NCBI RefSeq assembly: GCF_011603255.1
Contig: NZ_JAANCM010000001.1
Location: forward strand, 620,001 to 684,000
Source: Ferranicluibacter rubi
Lineage (GTDB): Bacteria; Pseudomonadota; Alphaproteobacteria; Rhizobiales; Rhizobiaceae
Direction of reading: 5' to 3'
Length of the DNA: 64,000 nucleotides
Positions 1 through 7,682 of the stretch are shown here, in pieces (the first letter of the stretch is position 1; each line of letters starts with the position of its first letter). A program made the translations under genes and the position numbers. A model generated the notes under the pieces. The model made no database searches. It was not told the origin of the DNA and saw only the letters and a program-made list of their open reading frames with translations.

Positions 1-381
1 GATGCGCCACGGACAAGCCCTTTGCGGCGGGCGGAGGACCAGCATGTCTGGCGGGATCCGGAGACCGGCTATATCCGGCGGGCCGTGTCGCCGGAAGCCA
101 CCGGGTCGCCGGTCGATATCGTCGATGTCAGCTTCCCCCCGGGCGGGCGGGTCGTGTTCGAGCCGCAGGCGTTCGACAGCGGTACGACGCAGCATCTCTG
201 GCTGCTCGAGGGCCGCATGACGATGACGGCGGGCGACGAGACCTACCATCTCGCCCCCGGCGACTGCCTGTTCATGCGGCTGAGCGAGATGATCGTGTTT
301 TCCAACCCGCATGCAGACATGGCCCGCTACGCCATCATCCTCCATCGCGGTCACCCGCAAACCAGCAAAGGACGCTCATGA
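1..381 (+). CDS. Cupin-type transcriptional regulator, C-terminal part
   Basis: Partial gene: frame 1 is open from the first base to the stop TGA at 379-381, so its start lies outside the window. The 126 visible residues form a small beta-barrel cupin. The stretch around LEGRMTMTAGDETYHLAPGD followed by a hydrophobic strand is typical of the C-terminal sensor domain of XRE-family regulators that carry an N-terminal helix-turn-helix. That DNA-binding part is not visible, so the regulator assignment is inference. The stop codon overlaps the ATG of the downstream acetyltransferase (ATGA), so the two are probably co-translated, an arrangement often seen for a regulator and an acetyltransferase. 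Alternative: a stand-alone cupin protein. Confidence 0.7.
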   Translation, partial: DAPRTSPLRRAEDQHVWRDPETGYIRRAVSPEATGSPVDIVDVSFPPGGRVVFEPQAFDSGTTQHLWLLEGRMTMTAGDETYHLAPGDCLFMRLSEMIVFSNPHADMARYAIILHRGHPQTSKGRS

Positions 382-932
382 CGATGGCCATGAACACCAC
401 ATTGCCGGCGATTCGCCGCCTGACCGGCGAAGAAGCCCGCGCAGCAATACCCGCACTTTCGGCGATCCTGATCGACTGCATTGACGGCGGCGCATCGGTC
501 GGCTTTCTCTCGCCGTTCGGCGATGAGGATGCGGCGACCTACTGGACCGGCGTCGCGGATGCCGTGACATCAGGACACACCGTGCTGCTGGTGGCGGAAG
601 CCGATGGCGAGATCTTGGGAACCGTGCAGCTCGGCATCGGATTGCCGCCGAACCAGCCGCACCGGGCCGACCTGAAGAAGCTCCTCGTTCACCGGCGCGA
701 TCGCGGCCGGGGACTTGCGCGCCTGCTGATGACGGCAGCGGAGAGCCAGTCGCTGGCGCTCGGGCGGCATCTTCTCGTGCTGGATACGGCAACCGGCAGT
801 CCGGCCGAGGCGATCTATGCGCGGCTCGGCTGGAGCCGTGCCGGTGTCATTCCGGATTATGCGCTTTTTCCGGATGGGAGCTTCTGCGGCTCGACGTTCT
901 TCTACAAGTCGCTCACCCCATCCGACACCTGA
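378..932 (+). CDS. GNAT family N-acetyltransferase
   Basis: A 184-residue protein with the GNAT fold, which transfers an acetyl group from acetyl-CoA to an amine. The acetyl-CoA pyrophosphate loop is visible at residues 107-113 as RDRGRGLA, following the strand LKKLLVH, and the C-terminal part has the usual YARLGW segment at 147-152. The ATG at 378 overlaps the stop of the upstream cupin regulator, which suggests translational coupling and that the regulator controls it. The substrate cannot be read from the sequence; relatives include antibiotic and amino-acid acetyltransferases. Confidence 0.88.
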   Translation: MTMAMNTTLPAIRRLTGEEARAAIPALSAILIDCIDGGASVGFLSPFGDEDAATYWTGVADAVTSGHTVLLVAEADGEILGTVQLGIGLPPNQPHRADLKKLLVHRRDRGRGLARLLMTAAESQSLALGRHLLVLDTATGSPAEAIYARLGWSRAGVIPDYALFPDGSFCGSTFFYKSLTPSDT

Positions 933-1019
933 GCGCATCCGGCCGAAACCCGATTTCCATCATAAGGCCGCAATCAATGCTATGAGGAACAGGGAGCAAT
1001 TTTGGGGACCCTTGATTCG

Positions 1020-1685
1020 ATGATGAAGAAACTCGCCATCGTGGCCGTCTCGGCCATCTACCTTTCCGGCTGCACGACGACCGACCCGTATACGGGCGAA
1101 CAGAAGATGTCGAACACGGCAGGCGGCGCACTGATCGGTGCCGGCCTCGGTGCCGCAACCGGCCTTCTCGTCGGCGGCAGCGCCCGTGGACGGCGTGATT
1201 CCGCGCTGGTCGGTGCCGGCATCGGCGCGCTCGGCGGCGGCCTCATCGGCAACTACATGGACAGCCAGGAAAACGAGTTGCGCGCGCAGCTTCAGGGCAC
1301 CGGCGTCTCCGTCACCCGCCAGGGCGACCGCATCATCCTGAACATGCCGTCGAACATCACGTTCGCGACCGACCAGGATCAGGTCATGCCCGGCTTCTAC
1401 TCGACGCTGAATTCGGTGGCGATCGTGCTGCGCAAGTTCAACAAGACGCTCGTCGATGTCGATGGCCACACGGACTCGACCGGCAGCGCCGGCCACAATC
1501 AGGCTTTGTCGGAACGCCGCGCCGCCTCGGTTGCCAATTATCTCGGCAGCCAAGGCGTGGACCAGCGCCGCATGTCGGCCATGGGCTATGGCGCCGAACG
1601 CCCGGTCGCATCCAATTCGAGCGAAGCCGGCCGCGCCCAGAACCGTCGCGTGGAAATCTCCATCGCGCCGATCAAGGAACAGTAA
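1020..1685 (+). CDS. OmpA-family outer membrane lipoprotein
   Basis: From the ATG at 1020 the protein has 221 residues. It starts with a lipoprotein signal whose lipobox LSGC places the acylated cysteine at residue 18. A glycine-zipper segment follows (about 34-83, GG/GAGLGAATG-type repeats), then a C-terminal OmpA-like peptidoglycan-binding domain (about 105-215) with DGHTDSTGS, NQALSERRA and NRRVEI. It probably anchors the outer membrane to peptidoglycan, as in the YiaD/Pal-like family. A TTG at 1002 sits 5 nt after AGGGAG and is an alternative start that would only lengthen the signal peptide. A hairpin terminator follows. Confidence 0.9.
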   Translation: MMKKLAIVAVSAIYLSGCTTTDPYTGEQKMSNTAGGALIGAGLGAATGLLVGGSARGRRDSALVGAGIGALGGGLIGNYMDSQENELRAQLQGTGVSVTRQGDRIILNMPSNITFATDQDQVMPGFYSTLNSVAIVLRKFNKTLVDVDGHTDSTGSAGHNQALSERRAASVANYLGSQGVDQRRMSAMGYGAERPVASNSSEAGRAQNRRVEISIAPIKEQ

Positions 1686-1712
1686 GCGTCCTTTTCCCTC
1701 GGGAACGACGAG

Positions 1713-1740
1713 AGCCGGTGCCGAAAGGCGCCGGCTTTTC
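1713..1740 (+). terminator. Rho-independent terminator after the OmpA-like lipoprotein gene
   Basis: AGCCGGTGCC (1713-1722), loop GAAA, GGCGCCGGCT (1727-1736), then TTTTC. The 10-bp stem contains one G-U pair and a stable GNRA tetraloop. It lies between the convergent lipoprotein gene and epmB. Confidence 0.8.
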
Positions 1741-1744
1741 TCGT

Positions 1745-2809
1745 TCAGCGGGGTGGATAATCGTGAATGCCGCCGCGGAAATCCTCGACCCTGTGGCCCT
1801 GATCGGTCCGCTCGATACTGGGGGCTGCAATGACCGCTTTGCCATGCCCCCCGGGGATGTCGAGCACGTAGGTCGGCTGGCAGAGGCCGGAGATCGTGCC
1901 ACGCAGGGCGGCGACCAGCGCCTGTCCCTCCTCCACCGACAGGCGAAAATGCGCGGTTCCCGGCGCAAGGTCGGGGTGGTGCAGGTAATAGGGCTTGATG
2001 CGCGTCTCCACGAACGCCCGCATCAGCGCCGACAGCGTAGCGACATCGTCGTTCACGCCCTTCAGCAGCACCGTCTGGCTGATCATGACGATGCCGGCAT
2101 CCACCAGCCGGGCGCAGGCGTCGCGTGCCTCCGGCGTCAGCTCGCGCGGATGGTTGGCATGCAGCGCGACATAGACCGTCTTGCGGCTCGCCTTGAGGGC
2201 GGCGATCAGCGCCGCATCGATCCGCAAGGGATCGACGGCGGGAACGCGGCTGTGCAGACGGACGATCTTGACATGGTCGATGGCAGCGAGCCGCCCCATG
2301 ATGTCGGCGAGCCTTCTGGGCGAGAGCACCAGCGGATCGCCACCGGTCAGAATGACCTCCCAGATCTCGGCATGGTCTGCGATATAGGCGATCGCCGCAT
2401 CCAGCGCGTCCGCCGTCAGCGTCCCCAGCCCGTCCGGGCCGACCATCTCGCGGCGGAAGCAGAAGCGGCAATAGACCGGGCAGACATGCACGGCCTTCAG
2501 CAGCACGCGATCCGGATAACGATGGACGATGCCTTCGACAGGACTATGGGCGGCATCGCCGATCGGATCGGCGCGCTCTTCCGGCCTGTGGTCGAGTTCG
2601 GCGATATCGGGAATGAACTGGAGTGCGATCGGATCGCGGGGATCATCGGGATCGATCAGCGCCGCCATCGCAGGGGTGACGGCGACGGCATAGCGGCGCG
2701 CGACCGCCTCGACATCGCCGGCCTGCTCGTCCAGGAGCCCGGCATCGCGCAGTTGAGAGATGCTTTTCAGCACCACACTGCTCCCCAGGCCTGCCCTCGG
2801 ACCGCTCAT
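1745..2809 (-). CDS. epmB: EF-P (R)-beta-lysylation radical SAM aminomutase EpmB
   Basis: Lysine 2,3-aminomutase-type radical SAM enzyme of 354 residues; in the EF-P pathway EpmB makes (R)-beta-lysine from lysine. The iron-sulfur cluster motif is C110-x3-C114-x2-C117 (CPVYCRFC), followed by the GGDPL segment that contacts SAM and a PLP-dependent C-terminal half. The start at 2809 is chosen because this ATG overlaps the epmA stop (ATGA); the frame continues further upstream but only inside epmA. Together with epmA (same operon) and efp (divergent, about 1.3 kb away) it supplies the full modification route for Lys34 of EF-P. A generic lysine aminomutase is less likely given this context. Confidence 0.93.
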   Translation of the reverse strand: MSGPRAGLGSSVVLKSISQLRDAGLLDEQAGDVEAVARRYAVAVTPAMAALIDPDDPRDPIALQFIPDIAELDHRPEERADPIGDAAHSPVEGIVHRYPDRVLLKAVHVCPVYCRFCFRREMVGPDGLGTLTADALDAAIAYIADHAEIWEVILTGGDPLVLSPRRLADIMGRLAAIDHVKIVRLHSRVPAVDPLRIDAALIAALKASRKTVYVALHANHPRELTPEARDACARLVDAGIVMISQTVLLKGVNDDVATLSALMRAFVETRIKPYYLHHPDLAPGTAHFRLSVEEGQALVAALRGTISGLCQPTYVLDIPGGHGKAVIAAPSIERTDQGHRVEDFRGGIHDYPPR

Positions 2810-3870
2810 CGTCCCGCTTCCGTGCCTGCCACCGGCGCCCAAAGCACCTGCTCGATCCGGGATGCGTCCGTCGCCAGCATCACGAGACGGTCGAAACCGA
2901 GCGCACTGCCGCTCGCTTCCGGCATGATTGCAAGGGCTGCGAGAAAATCCTCGTCCAGCGGATAGCGCTCGCCATAGATGCGGCTCTTCTCCGCCATCTC
3001 CAGCTCGAACCGCCGCCGCTGCTCGCCGGCATCCGTCAGTTCGCCAAAGGCATTGGCCAGCTCGACGCCGCAGGCATAGAGCTCGAACCGCTCCGCGACG
3101 CGCGCATCTCCAGGCGACGGGCGGGCGAGCGCGGCCTCGGCCACCGGGTACTCCATAAGGATGGTCGCCCGACCGAGGCCGAGATGCGGCTCGATCTTCT
3201 CGACCAGAACCCGGCTGAAAAGGTCGGACCAGCTGTCATCTCCCGCCATCCGGATCCCGGCGCTGCCGACGGCCGCAGCCAGGGCATCGCGGTCGGTCTC
3301 GCCGGTCGGGCCGACCGTCGCGAGGAGATCGATGCCCGCATATCGGGTAAAGGCGTCCGCCAGCGTCAGGCGCTCGGGCTCAAGCGCGGGATTGCAGAAC
3401 CGGCCGCGATGCCCGAGCATCCGCGTTCCCGCAGCCTCCGTCGCGCGCATCAAAATCTCGTGGCAATCCGTCATCAGCGACTGGTAGGTCTCGCCGGTGC
3501 GGTACCATTCGAGCATGGTGAATTCTGGATGATGCAGTGGCCCTCGCTCGCGATTGCGGTAGACCGGCGCGAAGCAGGCGATGCGCTGTTCGCCCGCCGC
3601 CAGCAGCTTCTTGCAGGCGAACTCCGGCGAGGTGTGGAGATAGAGCGGCGTCCGCGTGCCGTCAGGATCGATCGCGGCCGTCTCGAAGGCATGGAGATGG
3701 GCTTCGTTGCCGGGCGAGACCTGAAGAGCGGACGTCTCCACCTCGATGAAATCCTCGCGCGCGAGATAATCGCGCAGCGCCGCCTTGATCCGGTTTCGGG
3801 CCAGCAGAAAGGGACGGCGGTCGGCGTGAACATGCGGGGTCCACCAGGGGGAGGCTGCGGCTGGCGTCAT
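2806..3870 (-). CDS. epmA: EF-P--lysine ligase EpmA (GenX/PoxA), lysyl-tRNA synthetase paralogue
   Basis: A 354-residue class II aminoacyl-tRNA synthetase core that lacks the N-terminal anticodon-binding domain of LysS, as expected for EpmA. Motif 2 is seen as FAPVYRNRERGPLHHPEFTM and motif 3 near the C-terminus as GSALGFDRLVML. It attaches (R)-beta-lysine to Lys34 of EF-P. It is first in an operon with epmB (4-nt overlap) and divergent from efp, with 219 bp between the start codons. The short length and neighbours separate it from true lysyl-tRNA synthetase. Confidence 0.95.
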   Translation of the reverse strand: MTPAAASPWWTPHVHADRRPFLLARNRIKAALRDYLAREDFIEVETSALQVSPGNEAHLHAFETAAIDPDGTRTPLYLHTSPEFACKKLLAAGEQRIACFAPVYRNRERGPLHHPEFTMLEWYRTGETYQSLMTDCHEILMRATEAAGTRMLGHRGRFCNPALEPERLTLADAFTRYAGIDLLATVGPTGETDRDALAAAVGSAGIRMAGDDSWSDLFSRVLVEKIEPHLGLGRATILMEYPVAEAALARPSPGDARVAERFELYACGVELANAFGELTDAGEQRRRFELEMAEKSRIYGERYPLDEDFLAALAIMPEASGSALGFDRLVMLATDASRIEQVLWAPVAGTEAGR

Positions 3871-4089
3871 GGCAGGGTCGGTCCCTAGTTCGATGTTTGG
3901 GGTCGGGCATCGCTCGAGCGGGAAAGCAGCCCTTCGTGTTCAGGCATTCTTGGCGTCGCCCACGCGGCCCGCACTGGCTATTTGCCCTGATATGCGCTAG
4001 GTGCGGCCCAAATCCGGTTTTACCCGCATCGCAGATGGGCAGGTTTTCAACGCTCTACGATGCATCTTTATCAGTTACAAGGAAGACTT

Positions 4090-4659
4090 ATGGTCAAGGT
4101 GATCGCCTCCTCCGTTCGCAAGGGCAATGTGCTCGACGTCGACGGCAAGCTCTATGTCGTTCTCACAGCCTCCAACTTCCATCCCGGCAAGGGCACGCCG
4201 GTGACGCAGGTGGACATGCGCCGCATCTCCGACGGCGTGAAGGTTTCCGAGCGCTACCGCACGACCGAGCAGGTCGAGCGCGCCTATGTCGAGGATAGCG
4301 ACCACACCTTCCTCTATGAAGACGGCGAAGGCTTCCACTTCATGAACCCGGCAAACTACGATCAGCTGGTGATGACGTCCGACGACATCGGCGACCAGAA
4401 GGTCTTCCTGCAGGACGGCATGACCGTGACGCTGTCGATCCACGAAGGCCTCGCCATCGCGATCCAGCTGCCGCGCCACGTGACGCTGGAGATCGTCGAG
4501 ACCGAGCCGGTCACCAAGGGCCAGACGGCGTCGTCGTCCTACAAGCCCGCGATCCTGTCGAACGGCGTCCGCACGCTCGTTCCCCCGCATATCGTCGCGA
4601 ACACCCGCGTCGTCATCGCGACCGAAGACAACTCCTATGTCGAGCGCGCGAAGGACTGA
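4090..4659 (+). CDS. efp: Translation elongation factor P
   Basis: EF-P, 189 residues, relieves ribosome stalling at polyproline stretches. The modified loop is HPGKG with the acceptor lysine at position 34 when translation starts at the ATG at 4090, matching the E. coli numbering; this supports that start over the in-frame ATG at 4060. A purine-rich site AAGGAAGA (4079-4086) precedes it. The three-domain KOW/OB/OB architecture and usual length are intact. The neighbouring epmA and epmB supply its lysylation, so the modification system appears complete. Confidence 0.97.
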   Translation: MVKVIASSVRKGNVLDVDGKLYVVLTASNFHPGKGTPVTQVDMRRISDGVKVSERYRTTEQVERAYVEDSDHTFLYEDGEGFHFMNPANYDQLVMTSDDIGDQKVFLQDGMTVTLSIHEGLAIAIQLPRHVTLEIVETEPVTKGQTASSSYKPAILSNGVRTLVPPHIVANTRVVIATEDNSYVERAKD

Positions 4660-4682
4660 TCGTCCCGCAAACGACACATACA

Positions 4683-4713
4683 AAAAGGGCGCCGTGATGA
4701 ACGGCGCCCTTTT
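4683..4713 (+). terminator. Rho-independent terminator of efp
   Basis: AAAAGGGCGCCG (4683-4694), 7-nt loop, CGGCGCCCTTTT (4702-4713): a perfect 12-bp stem ending in a T tract. The A-rich left arm may also let it terminate transcription from the convergent minus-strand gene. Confidence 0.9.
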
Positions 4714-4737
4714 CTAAACTCGGCCATGCGGCTGAAA

Positions 4738-5067
4738 TCAGTGCTTCAGCTCGGGATAGGCCGCATCCACATCAGATGCGTCGCTTCGCGTATCGTCATA
4801 GCCTTCGAGCGTCACCGAGACGGCATCGTCCACATCCAACCCGCCTTCGCGGCGGACGGGAATGCGGTCGCCATTGGCGCGCACGAGGGTCGCCTCGCCC
4901 TTGAAGCCCTGGTTTAGCAGCCAGTCGCGCGGTGCGTTGAGGCGGATGCGCACTTGACGCGATTCGTCCTCTTCCCGGGCGACGACAAGTTCGTACGTCA
5001 CGGGCGCCGTCTGCCCGTTGATTTCCAGCTTGCCCTGACCGTTGCCTTCGGCAGCGAATGTCAGCAT
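4738..5067 (-). CDS. Conserved hypothetical protein, 109 residues
   Basis: A small acidic protein with no signal peptide or membrane segment. I do not recognise a characterised family. It has a clear ribosome binding site (GGAGATCAAC before the ATG at 5067), alternating hydrophobic and polar residues suggesting a beta-rich fold, and an acidic C-terminus. It faces efp convergently across a terminator and lies just downstream of the GlsB/YeaQ-type gene on the same strand (55-bp gap), so the two may be co-transcribed as stress-related genes (inference). Confidence 0.7.
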   Translation of the reverse strand: MLTFAAEGNGQGKLEINGQTAPVTYELVVAREEDESRQVRIRLNAPRDWLLNQGFKGEATLVRANGDRIPVRREGGLDVDDAVSVTLEGYDDTRSDASDVDAAYPELKH

Positions 5068-5122
5068 GTTGATCTCCTAGAAAAGGTCGCGGTTCGTTAC
5101 GCCTGCCGCCCTGTTACGCCGC

Positions 5123-5377
5123 TTAGCGACGCACCATGCGCCCGATGGCGATGAGAATGCAGGCACCGATGAAGCCGGTGATCAGGTATGCGATCCAGCC
5201 CGCACCGAGCGATACGCCGATAGCGGCCAGGATCGCGTTAAGCACGACGGCACCGATGATGCCGAGGATGATGTTCATGAACACGCCCATATTGGACTTC
5301 ATGAACTGTTCTGCGAGCCAGCCGGCAAAACCGCCGATGATGATGGCTGCGAGCCAGCCTACGCCGTTTACGTCCAT
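5123..5377 (-). CDS. GlsB/YeaQ/YmgE (transglycosylase-associated) family membrane protein
   Basis: An 84-residue, glycine-rich, almost wholly hydrophobic protein with three predicted transmembrane segments: residues about 5-25, 30-52 and 56-78. The pattern GGFAGWLAEQFMK ... GVFMNIILGIIGAVV is characteristic of the GlsB/YeaQ/YmgE stress-response membrane family. The ATG at 5377 is preferred because upstream in-frame residues are polar and do not match the family. Members are typically induced by envelope or stationary-phase stress; the molecular function is unknown. Confidence 0.88.
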   Translation of the reverse strand: MDVNGVGWLAAIIIGGFAGWLAEQFMKSNMGVFMNIILGIIGAVVLNAILAAIGVSLGAGWIAYLITGFIGACILIAIGRMVRR

Positions 5378-5536
5378 TGTTATTCTCCGTGGGTTCAATG
5401 ATTTCGAATTGCCCAAGTGAACGTGATGCGTGCGGTTTTGTTCCCTGCCAAGTCCCGCCCCGTAAGCTTTGGTTCTGCGCAATCTCTTGGAACGCGTTTG
5501 CACATTCGCGCTTGATCTTGTCGGCAAACGGTCTAG

Positions 5537-5553
5537 TTTAGAATTATTCTAAA
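5537..5553. promoter_or_regulatory. Iron control element (Irr-type operator) of mbfA
   Basis: TTTAGAA TTA TTCTAAA: a perfect 7-bp inverted repeat with a 3-bp spacer, 13 bp before the mbfA start codon. It matches the published ICE motif bound by Irr in Rhizobiales. Its position over the likely transcription or translation start region fits repression of iron export when iron is scarce. That Irr binds here is inference from the motif plus the adjacent iron gene. Confidence 0.85.
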
Positions 5554-5566
5554 TTCAGGACCGACC

Positions 5567-6550
5567 ATGCTGACGAGCTTCTTTTCCCGTTCCCGCCGCG
5601 CCTTCGACAGTTTGAGCGAGCAGGAAATCCTGGCGCTTGCGATCTCTTCCGAAGAGGACGATGCGCGGATCTATCTTGCCTATGCCGATCACCTGCGCGC
5701 CGCCTATCCTGCTTCCGCCAAGGTGTTCGAGGACATGGCGACGGTCGAGCATACGCACCGCAACATGCTGATCGACATGCACCGCCGGCGGTTCGGGGAG
5801 CGGATCCCGCTCATTCGCCGCGAGCATGTCAGCGGCTTCATCCGACAGAAGCCCGATTGGCTGCAGCGCAGCCTGACGCTCGACCAGATGCGGCGCGAAG
5901 CCGAGGCGATGGAACGGCAGGCGCAGAACTTCTATCATGAGGCGGCCAAGCGCGTCGTCGATGCCGAGACGCGAAAACTGCTCGGCGACCTCGCACTGGC
6001 CGAAGAGGGTCACGAGGACATCGCCCGCATGCTCGGCGCGCGGCACGCACCCAAAGACGTCAAGGCCTCGGAGGACGACACGGCACGGCGGCAGTTCGTG
6101 CTCACCTATGTCCAGCCGGGGCTCGCGGGCCTGATGGACGGGTCCGTCTCGACACTGGCCCCGATCTTCGCCGCCGCCTTTGCGACGCAGGATACCTGGC
6201 AGACCTTCCTCGTCGGCCTTTCGGCCTCCGTCGGCGCAGGCATTTCCATGGGCTTCACGGAAGCGGCGCATGACGACGGCAAGATTTCCGGGCGCGGTTC
6301 GCCGCTGAAGCGCGGTCTCGCCTGCGGCATCATGACCGCCGTCGGCGGCCTCGGCCACGCTCTGCCCTACCTGATCCCGGATTTCTGGACCGCAACCACA
6401 CTGGCCGTCGCCGTCGTCTTCATCGAACTCTGGGCCATCGCCTTCATCCAGAACCGCTTCATGGAAACGCCGTTTTTACGCGCGGCTTTCCAGGTCGTGC
6501 TGGGCGGCGGGCTGGTTCTGGGAGCGGGTATTCTGATCGGGAACAGTTGA
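5567..6550 (+). CDS. mbfA: Membrane-bound ferritin-like iron exporter MbfA
   Basis: A 327-residue fusion of a cytoplasmic ferritin-like (erythrin) domain (about 1-165, rich in Glu and His, with SEEDDARIYLAYADHL and the TVEHTHRNM helix) and a C-terminal VIT1/CCC1-type membrane domain with about five transmembrane segments (about 185-327, including GISMGFTEAAHDDG). In Bradyrhizobium and Agrobacterium MbfA exports iron and protects against iron and peroxide stress. Regulation by Irr is supported by the ICE motif directly upstream. The gene ends inside a 15-bp perfect hairpin. Confidence 0.93.
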   Translation: MLTSFFSRSRRAFDSLSEQEILALAISSEEDDARIYLAYADHLRAAYPASAKVFEDMATVEHTHRNMLIDMHRRRFGERIPLIRREHVSGFIRQKPDWLQRSLTLDQMRREAEAMERQAQNFYHEAAKRVVDAETRKLLGDLALAEEGHEDIARMLGARHAPKDVKASEDDTARRQFVLTYVQPGLAGLMDGSVSTLAPIFAAAFATQDTWQTFLVGLSASVGAGISMGFTEAAHDDGKISGRGSPLKRGLACGIMTAVGGLGHALPYLIPDFWTATTLAVAVVFIELWAIAFIQNRFMETPFLRAAFQVVLGGGLVLGAGILIGNS

Positions 6551-6575
6551 GGCGCCATCAGGCGCCTCAACTGTT
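6542..6575 (+). terminator. Long hairpin overlapping the mbfA stop codon
   Basis: AACAGTTGAGGCGCC (6542-6556), loop ATCA, GGCGCCTCAACTGTT (6561-6575): a perfect 15-bp stem whose left arm contains the mbfA stop codon. It lacks a strong T tract on either strand. It may block read-through between the convergent mbfA and BTLCP genes or protect the mRNA end. Confidence 0.7.
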
Positions 6576-6597
6576 CCTTCCCGGCTATTGTCGCGCG

Positions 6598-7218
6598 TTA
6601 CCGCCCGACCGAACCCACGACGATTTCGGCACCGTTTTCGATGGTGACCCAGCGGCCCGTGTTGAACGAGGCCTGGCGCTTGAGGAAGCGGTAGGGGGTC
6701 TTGGTCCAGAGCTTCACGTCGTCGTCGAGATTGTCAAGGACGAAGTCGCCCTGGGCGGTGCGCACGGTCAGGACCGCGTGGCCTTCGCCGTCCGGCTTGC
6801 GCACGACGGTGATCAGCACGTCCGCCGGCGAGAAGCCCTTTTCCATGAGACGCTTGCGCTTGAGAAGAACGTAATCCTCGCAGTCGCCGGCGGTTTCCGG
6901 ATAGGCCCAGACCTCGTCCCGGCCGTAAAGCTCGAGATCGGTCATCGGCGTGATCTCGTGGTTGGTATCGGCGTTGACGGCGCGGATGACGGACCAGCCA
7001 TAGGCGGTCACGCGGGGTGCGGGCGTCGAGCGGGTGCGGATGTCGCATTCGGCGGCGTGCGTCTTGCAGAATTCGTAGTGGCCGATGGGCTGGGACGTGA
7101 TGGCGCCTGTCTGCATGGACAGTGCGGTCGCCGAGAGCGCCGGTACGGCGGCACCTGCCGATACGAGAAAGCTCGCGAGCGCGAAGACCATTCCCTTGAG
7201 CCCCGTCATCTGTGCCAT
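6598..7218 (-). CDS. Transglutaminase-like cysteine peptidase, BTLCP family (periplasmic)
   Basis: A 206-residue secreted protein of the bacterial transglutaminase-like cysteine proteinase family common in Rhizobiales. An N-terminal signal peptide (about 1-30, ending near ALSA) is followed by the papain-like core: catalytic Cys in GDCEDY, His in GEGHAVLTV and Asp in FVLDNLDD. The ATG at 7218 is chosen because AGGGG lies 6 nt upstream; ATGs at 7224 and 7209 are alternatives. A perfect CtrA-type box lies about 120 bp upstream. Relatives such as LapG cleave surface adhesins, but the substrate here is unknown. Confidence 0.88.
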   Translation of the reverse strand: MAQMTGLKGMVFALASFLVSAGAAVPALSATALSMQTGAITSQPIGHYEFCKTHAAECDIRTRSTPAPRVTAYGWSVIRAVNADTNHEITPMTDLELYGRDEVWAYPETAGDCEDYVLLKRKRLMEKGFSPADVLITVVRKPDGEGHAVLTVRTAQGDFVLDNLDDDVKLWTKTPYRFLKRQASFNTGRWVTIENGAEIVVGSVGR

Positions 7219-7338
7219 GCACATCCCCTGTGGCGCAGGGATGCCTTCGCCGCAAAGCATGCGACGTCCGGTCCCCGCTCGAAAAATGACAACAACGCCG
7301 GTTTCGCGTCTTGAAGGCTGCGCGCACCGCTCTAATCG

Positions 7339-7354
7339 TTAACAGAAAGTTAAC
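7339..7354. promoter_or_regulatory. Predicted CtrA binding site
   Basis: TTAA-CAGAAAG-TTAAC matches the TTAA-N7-TTAAC consensus of the alphaproteobacterial cell-cycle regulator CtrA exactly. It lies about 120 bp before the BTLCP start (minus strand) and about 330 bp before ugpB, so the peptidase gene is the likelier target. Binding is inferred from the motif only. Confidence 0.55.
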
Positions 7355-7476
7355 AGCCTCCTTCCCCCTGCGTCAATCTGAAGATTTGGGGATCGATTCA
7401 TATGGTTAAAATTGGAGGCAATTCGGCATCACCTCCTCCATGCCGTTGAAATGACGCCTCTTTTTGAGGGATTAAG

Positions 7477-7489
7477 TTCCCATTGGGAA
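7477..7489. promoter_or_regulatory. Palindrome TTCCCATTGGGAA, possible operator
   Basis: A 13-bp inverted repeat with a single central base, about 195 bp before ugpB. No regulator gene is adjacent, and the motif matches no operator I can name with confidence. Confidence 0.3.
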
Positions 7490-7682
7490 AGGTTAACACT
7501 GCCTTCCCGCGGTTTTTCGGGCATTTGCCGGTTTCGAGTGCGCTGCACTGCGTCATTTTCGACCGTCATGATTCCGTAAACAAACCGACGCCTGACTGTC
7601 ATGCCCGGCTGCTAGCAGCGGCGAGGATTTATCCGAGGCCTTGAGCCCGGATAGGCCTTCACGTCCCTGCAAGAGGCACAAA

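Larger units (their letters stand above)
7219..7682. other. 464-bp regulatory gap between divergent BTLCP and ugpB genes
   Basis: No coding potential is visible. The stretch holds a CtrA-type box (7339-7354), a GGAGG...CCTCC inverted repeat (7414-7436), the palindrome TTCCCATTGGGAA (7477-7489), and three copies of the pentamer GTCAT (7552, 7565, 7598). Composition is more AT-rich than the flanking genes, as expected for a double promoter region. Confidence 0.6.

Noticed and set aside
960-2471. A 503-codon minus-strand frame over the OmpA-like gene and the end of epmB
   Set aside because: It spans two well-supported genes and the terminator between them, and its product has no family features.
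7550-7602. PHO box upstream of ugpB
   Set aside because: The GTCAT repeats are spaced 13 and 33 bp apart instead of 11, and flanking bases deviate from consensus, so it is not listed as a feature.
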